Counted from the stretch's first letter, positions 1 through 11,412 are shown. The stretch is DNA of 64,000 bases from Neoarius graeffei (GCF_027579695.1 NC_083572.1:12727915-12791914), one strand, 5' to 3'. Numbers and translations are program-made. Notes: generated by a model not told the origin, from the letters alone.

Positions 1-149
1 TCCACACAGAACTGGACTGACCCATCGGCCTCAGGAACAGTCAAAAACAACTGCACAATAACTATGAGTTCCACTATAAGCAATAGTGAACCACTGTGGA
101 CATTAGTCTGTCTTTGGTAACAGGTTAATTTAAAATACATTTACACCGA

Positions 150-620
150 TAAACCATAACATTATGCCTACTGACAGGTGAAGTGAATAACACTGATTAT
201 CTCATTACACTGGCACCTGTCAAGGGGTGGGATATATTAGGCAGCAAGAGAACAGTCAGTTCTTGAAGTTGATGTGTTGGAAGCAGGAAAAATGGGCAAG
301 CGTAAGGATCTGAGTGACTTTGACAAGGGCCAAATTGTGATGGCTAGATGACTGGGTCTGAGCATCTCCAAAATGGCACATCTTGTGGGGTGTTTCCCGT
401 ATGCAGTGATTAGTACCTACCAAAAGTGGTCCAAGGAAGGACAACCGGTGAACTGGTGAGAGGGTCATGGGTGTCAAAGGCTCACTGATTCACATAGGGC
501 ATGAAGGCTAGCCCATATGCTCCAATCCCACAGAAGAGCTACTGTAGCACAAACCACTGGGCTGCTCCAGTCACTGTGTGACTCCTTGATTAGGCCTATG
601 TCAAGCATGGCCTTGAGTTA
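150..620 (+). pseudogene. Tc1/mariner transposase relic (5' part)
   Basis: The forward translation begins [19 protein letters not shown] and continues with a helix-turn-helix-like segment (SISKMAHLVG) and a TYQKW-type segment. Stop codons interrupt it, for example straight after MVMAR-like text and after QPVNW. This matches the N-terminal DNA-binding part of fish Tc1 transposases. The leading sequence (ACTGACAGGTGAAGTG, GATTATCTCATTACA) recurs at 36238-36365, so both are ends of the same repeat family. The catalytic DDE part is missing and the relic runs into the retroelement relic that follows. It is certainly non-functional. Confidence 0.75.
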
Positions 621-1800
621 ATTCCGAAACACCTTTTTTTGTGTTCGGGCAAGCTATAAGGGCGGCTGTGCACCACCACCTCCGGGGGCGTTTCAATGTG
701 GTGTTCTATGAGGTGGGTGTGGCTGGGAAGGGGCGAGAATATGCCAGAAAATTCCTCCTGCAATTTAGCCATCTCTGTGAGTTGGGCTGGTGAGAGGTGG
801 TCTCCACAAGGGTTCAGATTGTGGTTTTGCTTGTTTTTACCTCCAGCCCCAGCTCTGCCTTCTCCAGAACTACCGACACCAATGCCACAGGGACCCCCTC
901 ATTCCAACGTTTTAATAGGTTGAGGTGGTATATTTGTAGAGCCCCAGCCCTATCTATTTGCCAAGCCTCATAGTCAGTGTCACCAACTCGCCATGTGACG
1001 TCAAAGGGCCCTTGCCACTTGGCAACTAATTTGGAACTCGATGTGGGCAATAACATGAGTACTTTGTCTCCCGGAGTGAAAACTCTAAGGCACGTGTCCC
1101 TGTTGTACAGCCGGACTTGACGTTCTCATGCCTGCCACAAATTCTCCTGGGTTAAGTGTGTGAGGGTGTGGAGCTTTGCACACAGGTGAAGAACATACTG
1201 AATTTCATTCTTACTAGGTGAAGGTCCCTCCTCCCAATTTTCCCACAGCATGTCCTAGATGCTGCGCAGCTTTCATCCATATAATATTTCAAACGGGGAA
1301 AATCTCATGGAGGCTTGCGGGACCTCTCACACTGCAAATAGCAGGGGCTCAAGCCATCTGTCCCAATTATGTACATCTTCACTTAAGATCTCATCTCATT
1401 ATCTCTAGCCGCTTTAAATTAAATTTTTAAGTGTTTGATTAAACGTCTCTACTAAACCATCCATTTGTGGGTGATAAACGCTGGTGCAGATAGATTTAAC
1501 TCCTGACAACTCGTACAGTTTGCACAGTGTGCATGACATAAACAAAGTGCCTTGGTCTGTCAGGATTTCCTTTGAAATCCTGACCCAGGAGAGAATACGG
1601 AAGAGTGCTTCCACAATATGGCGTGCTGAGATATTGTGGAGAGGCGCTGCTTCCAGATATCATGCTGCATAGTCCATCAGAACTAAAATAAAGCGATATC
1701 CTTGTGCTGACCAATCTAATGGCCCAACAAGATCCATAAGAATTCTCTCGAAGGGGGTCTCCATTAGAGGGAGAGGGCGCAGAGGCCTCTCCCTCTAACG
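545..1800 (-). pseudogene. Gmr1-like Ty3/gypsy retrotransposon relic, integrase followed by RT start
   Basis: Reading the minus strand from 1800 downward gives integrase core text (LVGPLDWSAQGYRFILVLMD, then ISKEILTDQGT, then SVYHPQMDGLVETFNQTLKN). Next come SPFELLYG and KNEIQYVL, and then an integrase C-terminal module around 1056-814 (LLPTSSSKLVAKWQGPF, IYHLNLLKRWNE). Downstream on the same strand, at about 815-550, is the start of a reverse transcriptase region (IEHHIETPPEVVVHSRPY, then ELKAMLD and ESHSDWSSPVV across a frameshift). Integrase upstream of RT is the hallmark of Gmr1-type elements; ordinary Ty3/gypsy has the reverse order. Several frameshifts and a SINE-tail fragment at 1387-1414 break it. 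No LTRs are seen. Confidence 0.75.
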
Positions 1801-1843
1801 TTTTCTGTGGTAATTGTTGCTGTTCTGAACAAAGAATGAATAT

Positions 1844-2044
1844 ATCTCATCTCATCTCATTATCTCTAGCCGCTTTATCCTGTCCTACAGGGTCGCAGTA
1901 ATTTATATATTTCTTAGGCCCTGCAATGACCTGCGACTTGTCCAAGGTGTACTCTGCCTCTTGCCGATAGTCAGCTGGGATAGGCTCCAGCTTGCGTGTG
2001 ACCCTGCACAGGATAAGCGGCTACAGATAATGGATGGATGGATA
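1844..2044. repeat. Two SINE tail fragments, head to head
   Basis: Positions 1844-1898 are the 3' tail of the tRNA-derived SINE in minus orientation (ATCTCATTATCTCTAGCCGC). Positions about 1919-2041 are a diverged tail in plus orientation, ending in GGATGGATGG. Together they are a collapsed inverted pair. Confidence 0.75.
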
Positions 2045-3470
2045 TTTCTTAGTTGTCACAAAATGTGCTGTAATGTCGTGAAATGATACTTATACATACA
2101 CGTACAGATCAGGTAAACTCACAAAACATGAAATATGTGTGTGCATGCGCAACACTGGTGCAAGCAATTGGGCAGGGGACACAGATTAGGTAACCACAAG
2201 GATTAACCACAAAGCAATCAAAGCAGTGGGAACCTGCGTTTTATTTTTGCCCCCAAATTCACAAAGTTCACCTTGACCCGCTGGAGTCACTAGAGTTTAA
2301 TTGCTTTATAACAACACCTTTCTGCACACTTGATACACTGCTTCGCTCTCATAAATAGCACAACAACACCTCACGCTCTGTTATTAAGCACACTCACTTT
2401 GCTAATGTTGTTCCATATGCTTTACGCATGTTTTCATGTTTCATGAGAACAATTAACAATACTATTTAAAGCTATTTCAAAAGCAGTTATATTTAGCTTG
2501 TCTTACCATTGTTATTAAAAGTCTAAAACTTTGGGTCCATGAATCAGGATGAGAACCCACTACCAAGCACATCTTCAATCAAGAAGGTTGTCAAATTAGG
2601 TGGGCAAGCTCTACCTGGCATGGTACATCCCAGCTCTGTGCCTGAACCTGGCCAAGACAGTGGAGGAGAGACGATCAATGCACAGGTAACAACGAATTGC
2701 ATTATTTTATATATATATTTTTTTTCATTTACATGTATTTGTAAAGTGCCATAAAAGATGGTGTAAGAACTATAAACCCTAATGATATCTTACATGCTGT
2801 CATAGCTGGCACGGATTTGGGGGGAACGCACCTAGCGGGCCCCCTGGTCAAAGAAAAATATAGTTTGAGTATTGCAGATACTGAAACATGCCCACTGTTT
2901 TTTAATTAATTAATAAGGTTAAAAAAAAATAAATAAATCATTATCAGAGGAAAATGGCCTGATTGGTTCGAGCTGTCCGGAAGAATATAGTAACTCATAT
3001 AATCACTCTTTACAACTGTGGTGAGCAAAAAAGCATCTCAGCATGCAACAGCTGAAGACCACATTGGGTTCCACTCCTGCAGCCAAGAACAGGAATTTTA
3101 GAATCAAGAACAAGTTTCTATTAAAGTGACCGGTGAGTGAATATTAACATTGTGCTTAACTAAATTACGTAATAGGAAATCCTGGGGAATCCGACTTCTC
3201 AACCAATCAGGATATACAAGACACAGGAGTTTCCTTACTACAGTGAGACTGGAATAGCGGTCTGCCATGATAATGGTGATAATGGCAGTCTGTTGAAAGA
3301 TTCCATATTTTCTGAACCGATATAACGGTTTGCAGTGGTGAAAGGATTAATATAATTGTTCAAACATGCATTCTTCAGATATAGAACATTTCCAGATTAG
3401 TTGTATACATGAAAAAGTAATTGCTCAAGTAGTTATTTTTTTCATCAGATGACTATTTACTCTTATTGAG
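2045..3470. other. Intergenic, mostly nothing recognised; one exon-like ORF
   Basis: AT-rich sequence. A 53-codon open stretch at 2539-2697 (starting MNQDENPLPSTSS) ends at a possible splice donor (ACAG then GTAACA). It has low-complexity Ser/Pro content, and I cannot assign it to any gene. Nothing else is convincing. Confidence 0.3.
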
Positions 3471-4225
3471 GGATGGCACGGTGGTGTACTGTCACCTCAC
3501 AGCAAGAAGGCTCTGTATTTGAGCCCAGAGGCCAACGTGGGCCTTTCTGTGTGGAGTTTGCATGTTCTCCCCGTGGCTGCATGGGTTTCCTCCGGGTGCT
3601 CCGGTTTCCTCCCACAGTCCAAAGACCTCATCTCATCTCATCTCATTATCTCTAGCCGCTTTATCCTTCTACAGGGTCGCAGGCAAGCTGGAGCCTATCC
3701 CAGCTGACTACGGGCAAAAGGCAGGGTATACCCTGGACAAGTCGCCAGGTCATCACAGGGCTGACACATAGACACAGACAACCATTCACACTCACATTCA
3801 CACCTACGGTCAATTTAGAGTCACCAGTTAACCTAATCTGCATGTCTTTGGACTGTGGGGGAAACCGGAGCACCCGGAGGAAACCCACGCGGACACGGGG
3901 AGAACATGCAAACTCCACACAGAAAGGCCCTCGCCGGCCCCGGGGCTCGAACCCAGGACCTTCTTGCTGTGGGGCGACAGCGCTAACCACTACACCACCG
4001 TGCCGCCCCCAGTCCAAAGACCTGCAGTTAGAAACTAGCTACTCTAAATTACCCATAGATGTGAATGTGCATGTGAATGGTTGTTTCCCAAGCCCAGAAA
4101 TGGGAGGGTTGTGGCAGGAAGGACATCCGGCATAAAACTATGCTCCAATTAGTATAACGTGGCTCAGTAGGGTCCACGTGGACCCCGACCTGGCAGTCGT
4201 GCTGGACAAGGAGGAAGAAGACGAC
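3471..4225 (+). repeat. tRNA-derived SINE (outer), split by a second SINE
   Basis: A diverged plus-strand SINE of the DANA/V-SINE type runs from 3471 to 3628 and resumes at 4024-4225 (GGAAGGACATCCGGC tail). It is interrupted at its conserved CAGTCCAAAGACCT motif by the inner SINE. Confidence 0.85.
3629..4009 (-). repeat. tRNA-derived SINE (inner insertion)
   Basis: A full minus-strand SINE: tail CATCTCATCTCAT at the left, tRNA-like head with B-box complement (GGCTCGAACCC) at the right. It is flanked by a 14-bp duplication CAGTCCAAAGACCT at 3615-3628 and 4010-4023, which proves insertion by target-primed integration into the outer SINE. Confidence 0.92.
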
Positions 4226-4632
4226 TCATTTACTCTTATTGGATTAAATTTTTCATAACTACTTTTACTTTTTCATAACTACTTTTCTAGTGCTTTTACT
4301 TAAGTCAGTAAGTTCTCTACTCTTGCTCCCAATGATACATCAGAAGAAAGGCATGCCCTTGTGTTCATTGTTAAATCAAGAGCTTATTTGCATAAGGTCT
4401 TGTATGAATGGTCTTACTGGCTCAGTTCAACACATTATTTCATCCTAAACACTCCTGAGGTTTCCTCGTTTCTGATGAAACAAATAGATTCCCTAATATG
4501 TAAAATTAGCTTTATTTTAATACTGGGTTAGCATTAGATCTTTGTTTTCTTTTCCAAAAAAAAATGTAGGTTTTTATCTTGGAACTGAAATCCAAGCACC
4601 TGCTTAGACAGACCCTTATAAAAACCTCATAC

Positions 4633-5002
4633 TATCCATCCATTATCTGTTGCTACTTATCCTGTACAGGGTCACAGGCAAGCTGGAGCCTATTCCAGCT
4701 GACTATGGGTGAGAGGCGGGGTACACCCTGGACAAGTTGCAGGTCATCACAGGGCTGACACACAGAGACAAACAACCATTCACACTCATATTCACACCTA
4801 TGGTCAATTTAGAGCCACCAATTAGCCTAACCTGCATGTCTTTGGACTGTGGGGGAAACTGGAGCACCTGGAGGAAACCCAAACAGACACAGGGAGAACA
4901 TGCAAACTCCACACAGGAAGGCCCTCGCCGGCCACGGGGCTCAAACCCAGGACCTTCTTGCTGTGAGGCAACAGTCCTAACTACTACACTACCTTACTGC
5001 CA
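4633..5002 (-). repeat. tRNA-derived SINE
   Basis: Minus-strand copy, diverged, with a CCATCCATTATCTG tail at the left and a GGGGCTCAAACCC B-box relic at the right. The region 4226-4632 before it and 5003-5402 after it holds nothing recognisable. Confidence 0.85.
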
Positions 5003-5414
5003 GCTCATACTATACCGGTATGTAACCAAATTAGGGCCTTGGATAGATTTTGGCTTTTACAGCATTAAAGTCCAACTACGCCACCCTGGGAATTTCACCC
5101 AGGGAATAGTCACTTGAATGATTAAAAAAACTTGTTATAATTGAACCTGACTCATAAAATAAAGCCGGGGGTTCCCACACAGGTAAGTTCACAAAAGAAC
5201 AGGGATGTGGTTCACTTAGTTCACAACAAAATTGAGTTTAATTTCACCTCCAAGAAAAGTAAATAATGTTAAGATTAAGAATACAAAACTAAAAGGAGGG
5301 AAAACAGCATTTTGGTTAACAGTGATGTAAAAGCTATACCAAACCCAGAAAATAAAGGTAAATATGGAGGTGTCACATTATGAGGCAGATAAATAAATAA
5401 ACAAATACACAGCA

Positions 5415-5769
5415 GGGGTGGCACGGTGGTGTAGTGGTTAGCGCTGTCGCCTCACAGCAAGAAGGTCCGGGTTCGAGCCCCGTGGCCGGCGAGGGCCTTT
5501 CTGTGTGGAGTCTGCATGTTCTTCCCGTGTCCGCGTGGGTTTCCCCCACAGTCCAAAGACATGCAGGTTAGGTTAACTGGTGACTCTAAATTGACCGTAG
5601 GTGTGAGTGTGAATGGTTGTCTGTGTCTATGTGTCAGCCCTGTGATGACCTGGTGACTTGTCCAGGGTGTATCCCGCCTTTCGCCCATAGTCAGCTGGGA
5701 TAGGCTCCAGCTTGCCTGCGAACCTGTAGAACAGGATAAAGCGGCTAGAGATAATGAGATGAGAATGAG
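5415..5769 (+). repeat. tRNA-derived SINE with 12-bp target duplication
   Basis: A plus-strand copy with A-box-like TAGTGGTTAGCGC and B-box GGTTCGAGCCC, ending in GATGAGAATGAG. It is flanked by AAATACACAGCA at 5403-5414 and 5770-5781. Confidence 0.93.
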
Positions 5770-5785
5770 AAATACACAGCAAAAT

Positions 5786-5985
5786 ACAGTGGCATGCAAA
5801 AGTTTGGGCACCCTTACTGAAAATGTCTGTTACTGTGAATAGTTAAGTGAGCAGAAGATGAACTGATCACCAAAAGGCATAAAGGTAAAGATGACACATT
5901 TCTTTTCGGTGTTTTCTGCAAGATTTGTGTATTATTTTTGTTTTGTACAATTTGGAGAGTGAGAAAAGAAAAGGAACACCATTCG
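5786..5985. repeat. Tc1/mariner terminal repeat fragment
   Basis: Begins ACAGTGGCATGCAAAAGTTT and GGGCACCC, the style of a fish Tc1/mariner inverted-repeat end. No transposase text and no second end are present. Confidence 0.5.
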
Positions 5986-6047
5986 CAGGGGCGCAGATAG
6001 GATTTTTGAACTGGGGGGGACTGAGCTGTCAGCAAATGATTCCATTT

Positions 6048-6048
<1 letters not shown>

Positions 6049-6112
<64 letters not shown>
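6049..6112. repeat. (GT)n(TA)n microsatellite
   Basis: A short GT run followed by about 26 TA dinucleotides. It abuts the 3' end of the R4-type LINE and may be its integration target. Confidence 0.95.
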
Positions 6113-6115
<3 letters not shown>

Positions 6116-6186
6116 CTCCTTCTCACCCCCGGCGGGGGGGGGGGGGGGGGGGGGGGGGGTCCATGTCATCCTCAAGCTCGGGTCCT

Positions 6187-8475
6187 CTACCAGAGGCCTG
6201 GGAGTTTGAGGGTTCTGTGCAGTATCTTCGATGTTCCTAGGACTGCGCTCTTCTGGACTGAGGCTTCAGATGTTGTTCCTGGGATTTGCTGGAGCCACTC
6301 TCCCAGTTTGGGGGTTACTGCCCCAAGTGCCCCACTACCACGGGGACCACGCAACCCTTGACCTTCCACATCCATTCCACCTGTTCTTTCAACCCTTGAT
6401 ACTTCTCAAGTTTCTCATGTTCCTTCTTCCTGATGTTGGCGTCAGCTGGGATCGCCACATCTATCACCACCACCCTCTTCTGCTCTTTGTCCACCACCAC
6501 TATGTCCGGTTGGTTAGCCAGGATCTGTTTGTCAGTCTGGAAGCTGAAGTCCCACAGAACCTTGGCCCTGTTGTTCTCAGCCACCTTCTGTGGTATGGCC
6601 CATTGGGACTTGGGTACTTCTATTCCATACTGGTTGCAGATGTTCCAGTATACTATCCCAGCCACTTGGTTGTGCCTCTCCATGTATGCTGATCCAGCTA
6701 GCATCTTACACCCTGCTACTATGTGCTGGACTGTTTCAGGGGCTTCTTTGCACAGTCTGCATCTTGGGTCTGATCTACTCTGGTAGATCCTGGCCTCTAT
6801 GGCTCTTGTGCTTATGGCCTGTTCTTGTGCTGCCATGATTAGTGCCTCTGTGCTGTCTGTCAGTCCTGCATTATCCAGCCACTGGTAGGATTTCTTGATA
6901 TCAGCCACTTCCTCTATCTGACGGTGGTACATGCCATGTAGGGGTTTGTCCCTCCAGGTTGTCTGTTCCTCCTCCACCTCTGCACTCTCATCAGGGTTCT
7001 GCTGCCTGAGACATTCACTTAGCAGTTCATCCTTTGGGGCCATCTTTCTGATGTATTCTCGGATTTTCGATGTTTCATCCTGGACCGTGGTCTTGATGTT
7101 CACTAGCCCTCGGCCTCCCTCTTTCCGCTTAGTGTATAGTCTCAGGGTGCTGGACTTGAGGTGGAACCCTCCATGCATGGTGAGGAACTTTCTAGTCTTG
7201 ATATCTGTGGCTTCTATCTCCTCCTTTGGCCAGTTTATGATACCAGCGGGGTATCTGATGACTGGTAGTGCGTACATGTTGATGGCTCGGACCTTGTTCT
7301 TACCATTCAGCTGACTTTTCAGGACCTGCCTTACTCTCTGGAGGTATTTGGCTGTGGTTGACTTCCTTGTGGCCTCTTCATGGTTTCCATTAGCCTGTGG
7401 GATCCCAAGGTACTTGTAGCTGTCTTGGATATCACCTGTGTTGCCCTCTGGTAGGTCAATCCCCTCAGTCCGGATCATCTTGCCTCTCTTTGAGACCATC
7501 CGGCCACACTTGTCCAATCCGAATGACATCCCTATGTCATCGCTGTAGATCCGGGTGGTGTGGATCAGCGAGTCTATTTCTCGCTCGTTCCTGGCATACA
7601 GCTTGATGTCATGCATGTAGAGCAGGTGGCTGATTGTTGCCCCACTACGGAATCGGTACCCGGAGCCGCTCTTCGTGATGATCTGACTGAGGGGGTTCAG
7701 GCCTATGCAGAACAGCAATGGTGATAGCGCATCTCCTTGGTATATGCCGCACTTGATGTTGACTTGGGCAATGGGTTTTGAGTTGGCCTCTAGGGTTGTC
7801 TTCCACATTTCCATTGAGTTCTGGATGAAGGTCCTTAGGTTCCTGTTGATCTTATACAGTTCCAGACATTCCAGTATCCATGTGTGTGGCACTGAGTCGT
7901 AGGCTTTCTTGTAGTCAATCCAGGCAGTGCACAGGTTGGTCTGTCTCTTCTTACAGTCTTGGGTGACTGTTCTATCGACCAGTAGCTGGTGCTTGGCTCC
8001 TCTGGTGTTACTGCCAATTCCTTTCTGTGCCTTGCTCATGTATTGAGCCACATGCTTTCTCATTTTTGCCGCAATGATGCCTGACAGGGCCTTCCATGTT
8101 GTGCAGAGACAGGTAGTTGGATGGGATGGGTCATGATTAGGACTGTCCTGCCTTGGGTTAGCCATTCTGGGTCATTCTGATCATCTGTGCTGCTAGGTGT
8201 TCATGGAGTGCAGTTAGCTTCTTCAGCCAGTACGTATGGATCATATCGGGGCCTGGTGCTGTCCAGCTCTTCATCTTTGACACTCTTTCTTGGACGTCTG
8301 CCATTGAGATGGTTACTGGTTCTGGGAGGTTGCTGTGGTCAGCTCTTAGGTCCACTAACCATTGGGCATCGGTGTTGTGTGATGCCTTTCTTTCCCATAT
8401 GTCTTTCCAGTATTTTTCCACCTCAGCTCTTGGTGGGTCTGACCGGTTGTTGTTCCCCTGCCACTGAGAGTACAC
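6187..8475 (-). pseudogene. RT plus restriction-like endonuclease of an R4-type LINE, inactivated
   Basis: A 616-codon open frame (8165-6315) carries RT motifs: TAWIDYKKAYDSVPHTWILE, then QGDALSPLLFCIGLNPLS. The catalytic box reads YMHD at residues 183-186 where YxDD is expected, so one catalytic aspartate is lost. After the thumb region comes a zinc-knuckle-like C-x2-C-x7-H-x4-C starting near residue 469 (CRLCKEAPETVQHIVAGC). It is followed by a PD-(D/E)xK-type nuclease signature (PDIVVVDKEQ, then VVVIDVAIP). This domain order is typical of LINEs with a C-terminal restriction-like endonuclease. The upstream finger region lies in another frame at 8475-8158 (SWTAPGPDMIHTYWLKKLTA). The last about 40 residues (TPKLGEWLQQIPG to LPGLW) are in a third frame at 6375-6187. 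Frameshifts and the YMHD change make it dead. Confidence 0.85.
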
Positions 8476-9229
8476 CTTGGTTCAGCTAGCTGGCTAACTT
8501 CTCTCCGTGCTGCCTTTATCTTGGCCTCTAATCATCTCTTCCATGGTGGATACTGTTTGTTATGTCCCGAGCCCACCTTGTGTCCAAGCATCTCCATGAT
8601 TACTGTTGCTGTACTGTGTATCAGCTTGTTGGTCTCAGTGATGGTTCTTGTGGAGATTGTCTTCAGAGCAGCATTCACATCTACTAGTAGATCTTCTGAA
8701 GGTACTTGGCAACTCAGCTTCGGTATTCGTCAGGGGCTCCAGGTTTCCAGTTGGGTCTTACGATCTTCCTTCTCAGGTCAGCAGCTCTTGTGTTGAGGCT
8801 GTTAGCTGTTGGGGCTTGGTACCCAATCTCTGGTTGTGGGAATGATGACATCTCCCCGCTGACCTGTCTTCCTGGCTCCCCGTAGCATCGTTGTATTTCA
8901 TTAATCCAGCTAATAGCTGTTTCTTTGTTAGCCTTGATTGTTTCAAAGTATCCAATGGTCCCACATTCGCTGCATGTATCCCCTCTCTCTGGGATTGCTT
9001 GTATAGTAGCATTCCAGCAAATCCGTATTTTCTGTCCTCGTCCATCGATGTCTTGTTCCAGTAGCCCATTTCTCATCAGTTTGCCCTGGTTCCCTAGCAA
9101 CTGACGCAGACCTTGTTGACCCGGGCGACGTATGAGCCGGTATGACTCTATCAGTTATGTCTTCACTCATTCCTGAGGTAGGCTGATATATCATGAGGGG
9201 TCTTGCCTAAGGACCCTTACTGGATGATG

Positions 9230-9307
9230 TTTTGCCCCAACCGGGATTCGAACCCCGATCTCCTGCGTCGTAGTCAGTGAGCATTACCACTGTACTATCC
9301 AGCTGTT
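9230..9307 (-). repeat. tRNA-like 5' end of the R4-type LINE
   Basis: On the minus strand a perfect B-box (GGTTCGAATCC) follows an A-box-like segment (TACAGTGGTAATGC) about 35 nt earlier, as in a tRNA. The acceptor ends do not pair well, so it is not called as a tRNA gene. It may be an internal Pol III promoter captured at the LINE 5' end. Confidence 0.6.
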
Positions 9308-9327
9308 TTATATATATATATATATAA

Positions 9328-9799
9328 GTTTGGGGTCACCTTTTTGCTTGTAAGCAACGGCGCCCTTCGCACATCTAACCCAAGACAAAAATCGCCCTTC
9401 TATGCTGAAATTGTATTGCTCTAATTAGTAAAAATGACGCTTTTGCTAGTTATTTGTTTAGTTAATTGCTTTATATAATATAGCGGGTCTTCATTATTTT
9501 GGTTTATTTCCAACAGTTTTTGGTTGTGGACACCTGGGGGCAGTAGTGGGCACAGGTAAAAGGGGAATACATAATTAAGTTCTGTTTGTTTGCTTATGTG
9601 GAATAAAAATAAATAATCTAATTTTTCATTGTATCTAAGAATACCTGAATGTAACAATGTAAGGTGTAGTGTCAAACAGCTTACCTGATTGCTTAGAGTG
9701 TGGTGTGTGCTTTGCTTGTGCTTGCCTGTGCCTCTGCTGCTTGCTGCTCTTGGCTAAACAAATACATTGGAGGACATGTAACTGATATAACTGGGCACA
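9328..9799. other. Intergenic, nothing recognised
   Basis: AT-rich sequence with only short chance ORFs between the R4-type LINE and the Tc1 element. Confidence 0.5.
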
Positions 9800-9801
9800 T
9801 A

Positions 9802-11412
9802 CAGTGGTGCTTGAAAGTTTGTGAACCCTTTAGAATTTTCTATATTTCTGCATAAATATGACCTAAAACATCGTCAGATTTTCACACAAGTCCTAAAAGT
9901 AGATAAAGAGAACCCAGTTAAACAAATGAGACAAAAATATTATACTTGGTCATTTATTTATTGAGGAAAATGATCCAATATTACATATCTGTGAGTGGCA
10001 AAAGTATGCGAACCTCTAGGATTAGCAGTTAATTTGAAGGTGAAATTAGAGTCAGGTGTTTTCAATCAATGGGATGACAATCAGGTGTGAGTGGGCATCC
10101 TGTTTTATTTAAAGAACAGGGATCTATCAAAGTCTGATCTTCACAACACATGTTTGTGGAAGTGTATCATGGCATGAACAAAGGAGATTTCTGAGGACCT
10201 CAGAAAACGCACTGTTGATGCTCATTGGGCTGGAAAAGGTTACAAAACCATCTCGAAAGAGTTTGGACTCCATCAATCCACAGTCAGACAGATGGAGTAC
10301 AAATGGAGGAAATTCAAGACCATTGTTATCCTCCCCAGGAGTGGTCAACCAACAAAGATCACTCCAAGAGCAAGGCGTGTAATAGTCGGCAAGGTCACAA
10401 AGGACCACAGGGTAACTTCCAAGCAACTGAAGGCCTCTCTCACATTGGCTAATGTTAATGTTCATGAGTCCACCATCAGGAGAACACTGAACAACAATAG
10501 TGTGCATGGCAGGGTTGCAAGGAGAAAGCCACTGTTCTCCAAAAAGAACATTGCTGCTCATCTGCAGTTTGCTAAAGATCACGTGGACAAGCCAGAAGGC
10601 TATTGGAAAAATGTTTGCTGGACAGATGAGACCAAAATAGAACTTTTTGGTTTAAATGAGAAGCATTATGTTGGGAGAAAGGAAAAGTCTGCATTTCAGG
10701 ATAAGACCCTTATCCCATCTGTGAAACATGGTGGTGGTAGTATCATGGTTTGGGCCTGTTTTGCTGCATCTGGGCAAGGACAGCTTGGCATCATTAATGG
10801 AACAATGAATTCTGAATTACACCAGCAAATTCTAAAGGAAAATGTCAGGAAATCTGTCCATGAACTGAATCTCAAGAGAAGGTAGGTCATGCAGCAAGAC
10901 AACGACCCTAATCACACAAGTCATTCTACCAAAGAATGGTTAAAGAAGAATAAAAAGTTTTTGTTTTGGAATGGCCAAGTCAAAGTCCTGACCTTAATTC
11001 AATCGAAATGTTGTGGAAGGACCTGAAGCGAGCAGTTCATGTGAGGAAACCCACCAACATCCCAGAGTTGAAGCTGTTCTGTATGGAAGAATGGGCTAAA
11101 ATTCCTCCAAGCTGCTGTGCAGGACTGATCAACAGTTACCGGAAATGTTTAGTTGCAGTTATTGCTGCACAAGGGGGTCATACCAGATACTGAAAGCAAA
11201 GGTTCACATACTTTTGCCACTCACAGATATGTAATATTGGATCATTTTCCTCAATAAATAAATGACCAAGTATAATATTTTTGCTCATTTGTTTAACTGG
11301 GTTCTCTTTATCTACTTTTAGGACTTGTGTGAAAATCTGATGTTGTTTTAGGTTATATTTATGCAGAAATATAGACAATTCTAAAGGGTTCACAAACTTT
11401 CAAGCTCCACTG
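9802..11412 (+). mobile_element. Tc1 transposon, family A copy 1 (1611 bp)
   Basis: Long terminal inverted repeats of about 200 bp start CAGTGGTGCTTGAAAGTTTG and end with the complement. TA target duplications sit at 9800-9801 and 11413-11414. The length equals that of the copy at 44316-45926. Confidence 0.96.
10172..11193 (+). pseudogene. Tc1 transposase, family A, several lesions
   Basis: This aligns throughout with the 340-codon transposase of the copy at 44683. It has a TGA at codon 3 (MA-stop-TKEISEDL), a TAG replacing Trp after KRR at 10883-10885, and a 2-nt insertion near 10950 that shifts frame. Catalytic text WTDETK and, after the shift, SPDLNSIE can be read. The tail here keeps EEWAKIPPS, which shows that the stop in the other copy replaced a tryptophan. 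Confidence 0.93.

Larger units (their letters stand above)
6113..9307 (-). mobile_element. R4/Dong/Rex6-type non-LTR retrotransposon
   Basis: The element is on the minus strand: its 5' end lies near 9307 and its 3' end near 6113. It has a tRNA-like 5' end, a degraded N-terminal coding part (9194-8470 with deletions and frameshifts), an RT-endonuclease frame (8165-6315) and a C-terminal continuation in another frame (6375-6187). TA microsatellites lie directly against both ends (6059-6112 and 9307-9327), which fits integration into TA repeats. A 26-G run at 6134-6159 in the 3' UTR may be a polymerase or assembly artefact. Confidence 0.85.

Noticed and set aside
2539-2754. A protein-coding gene
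   Set aside because: Only one 53-codon stretch with a weak donor; no family or second exon, so it is left as a note.
6134-6159. 26-G run as a G-quadruplex regulator
   Set aside because: It lies in a LINE 3' UTR where relatives have a shorter G/C stretch; slippage or an assembly artefact is more likely.
6231-7314. Several plus-strand ORFs
   Set aside because: They are shadows of the minus-strand LINE reverse transcriptase.
9230-9307. A tRNA gene
   Set aside because: The A- and B-boxes look real, but the acceptor stem does not pair and it sits exactly at a LINE 5' end, so it is called tRNA-like only.
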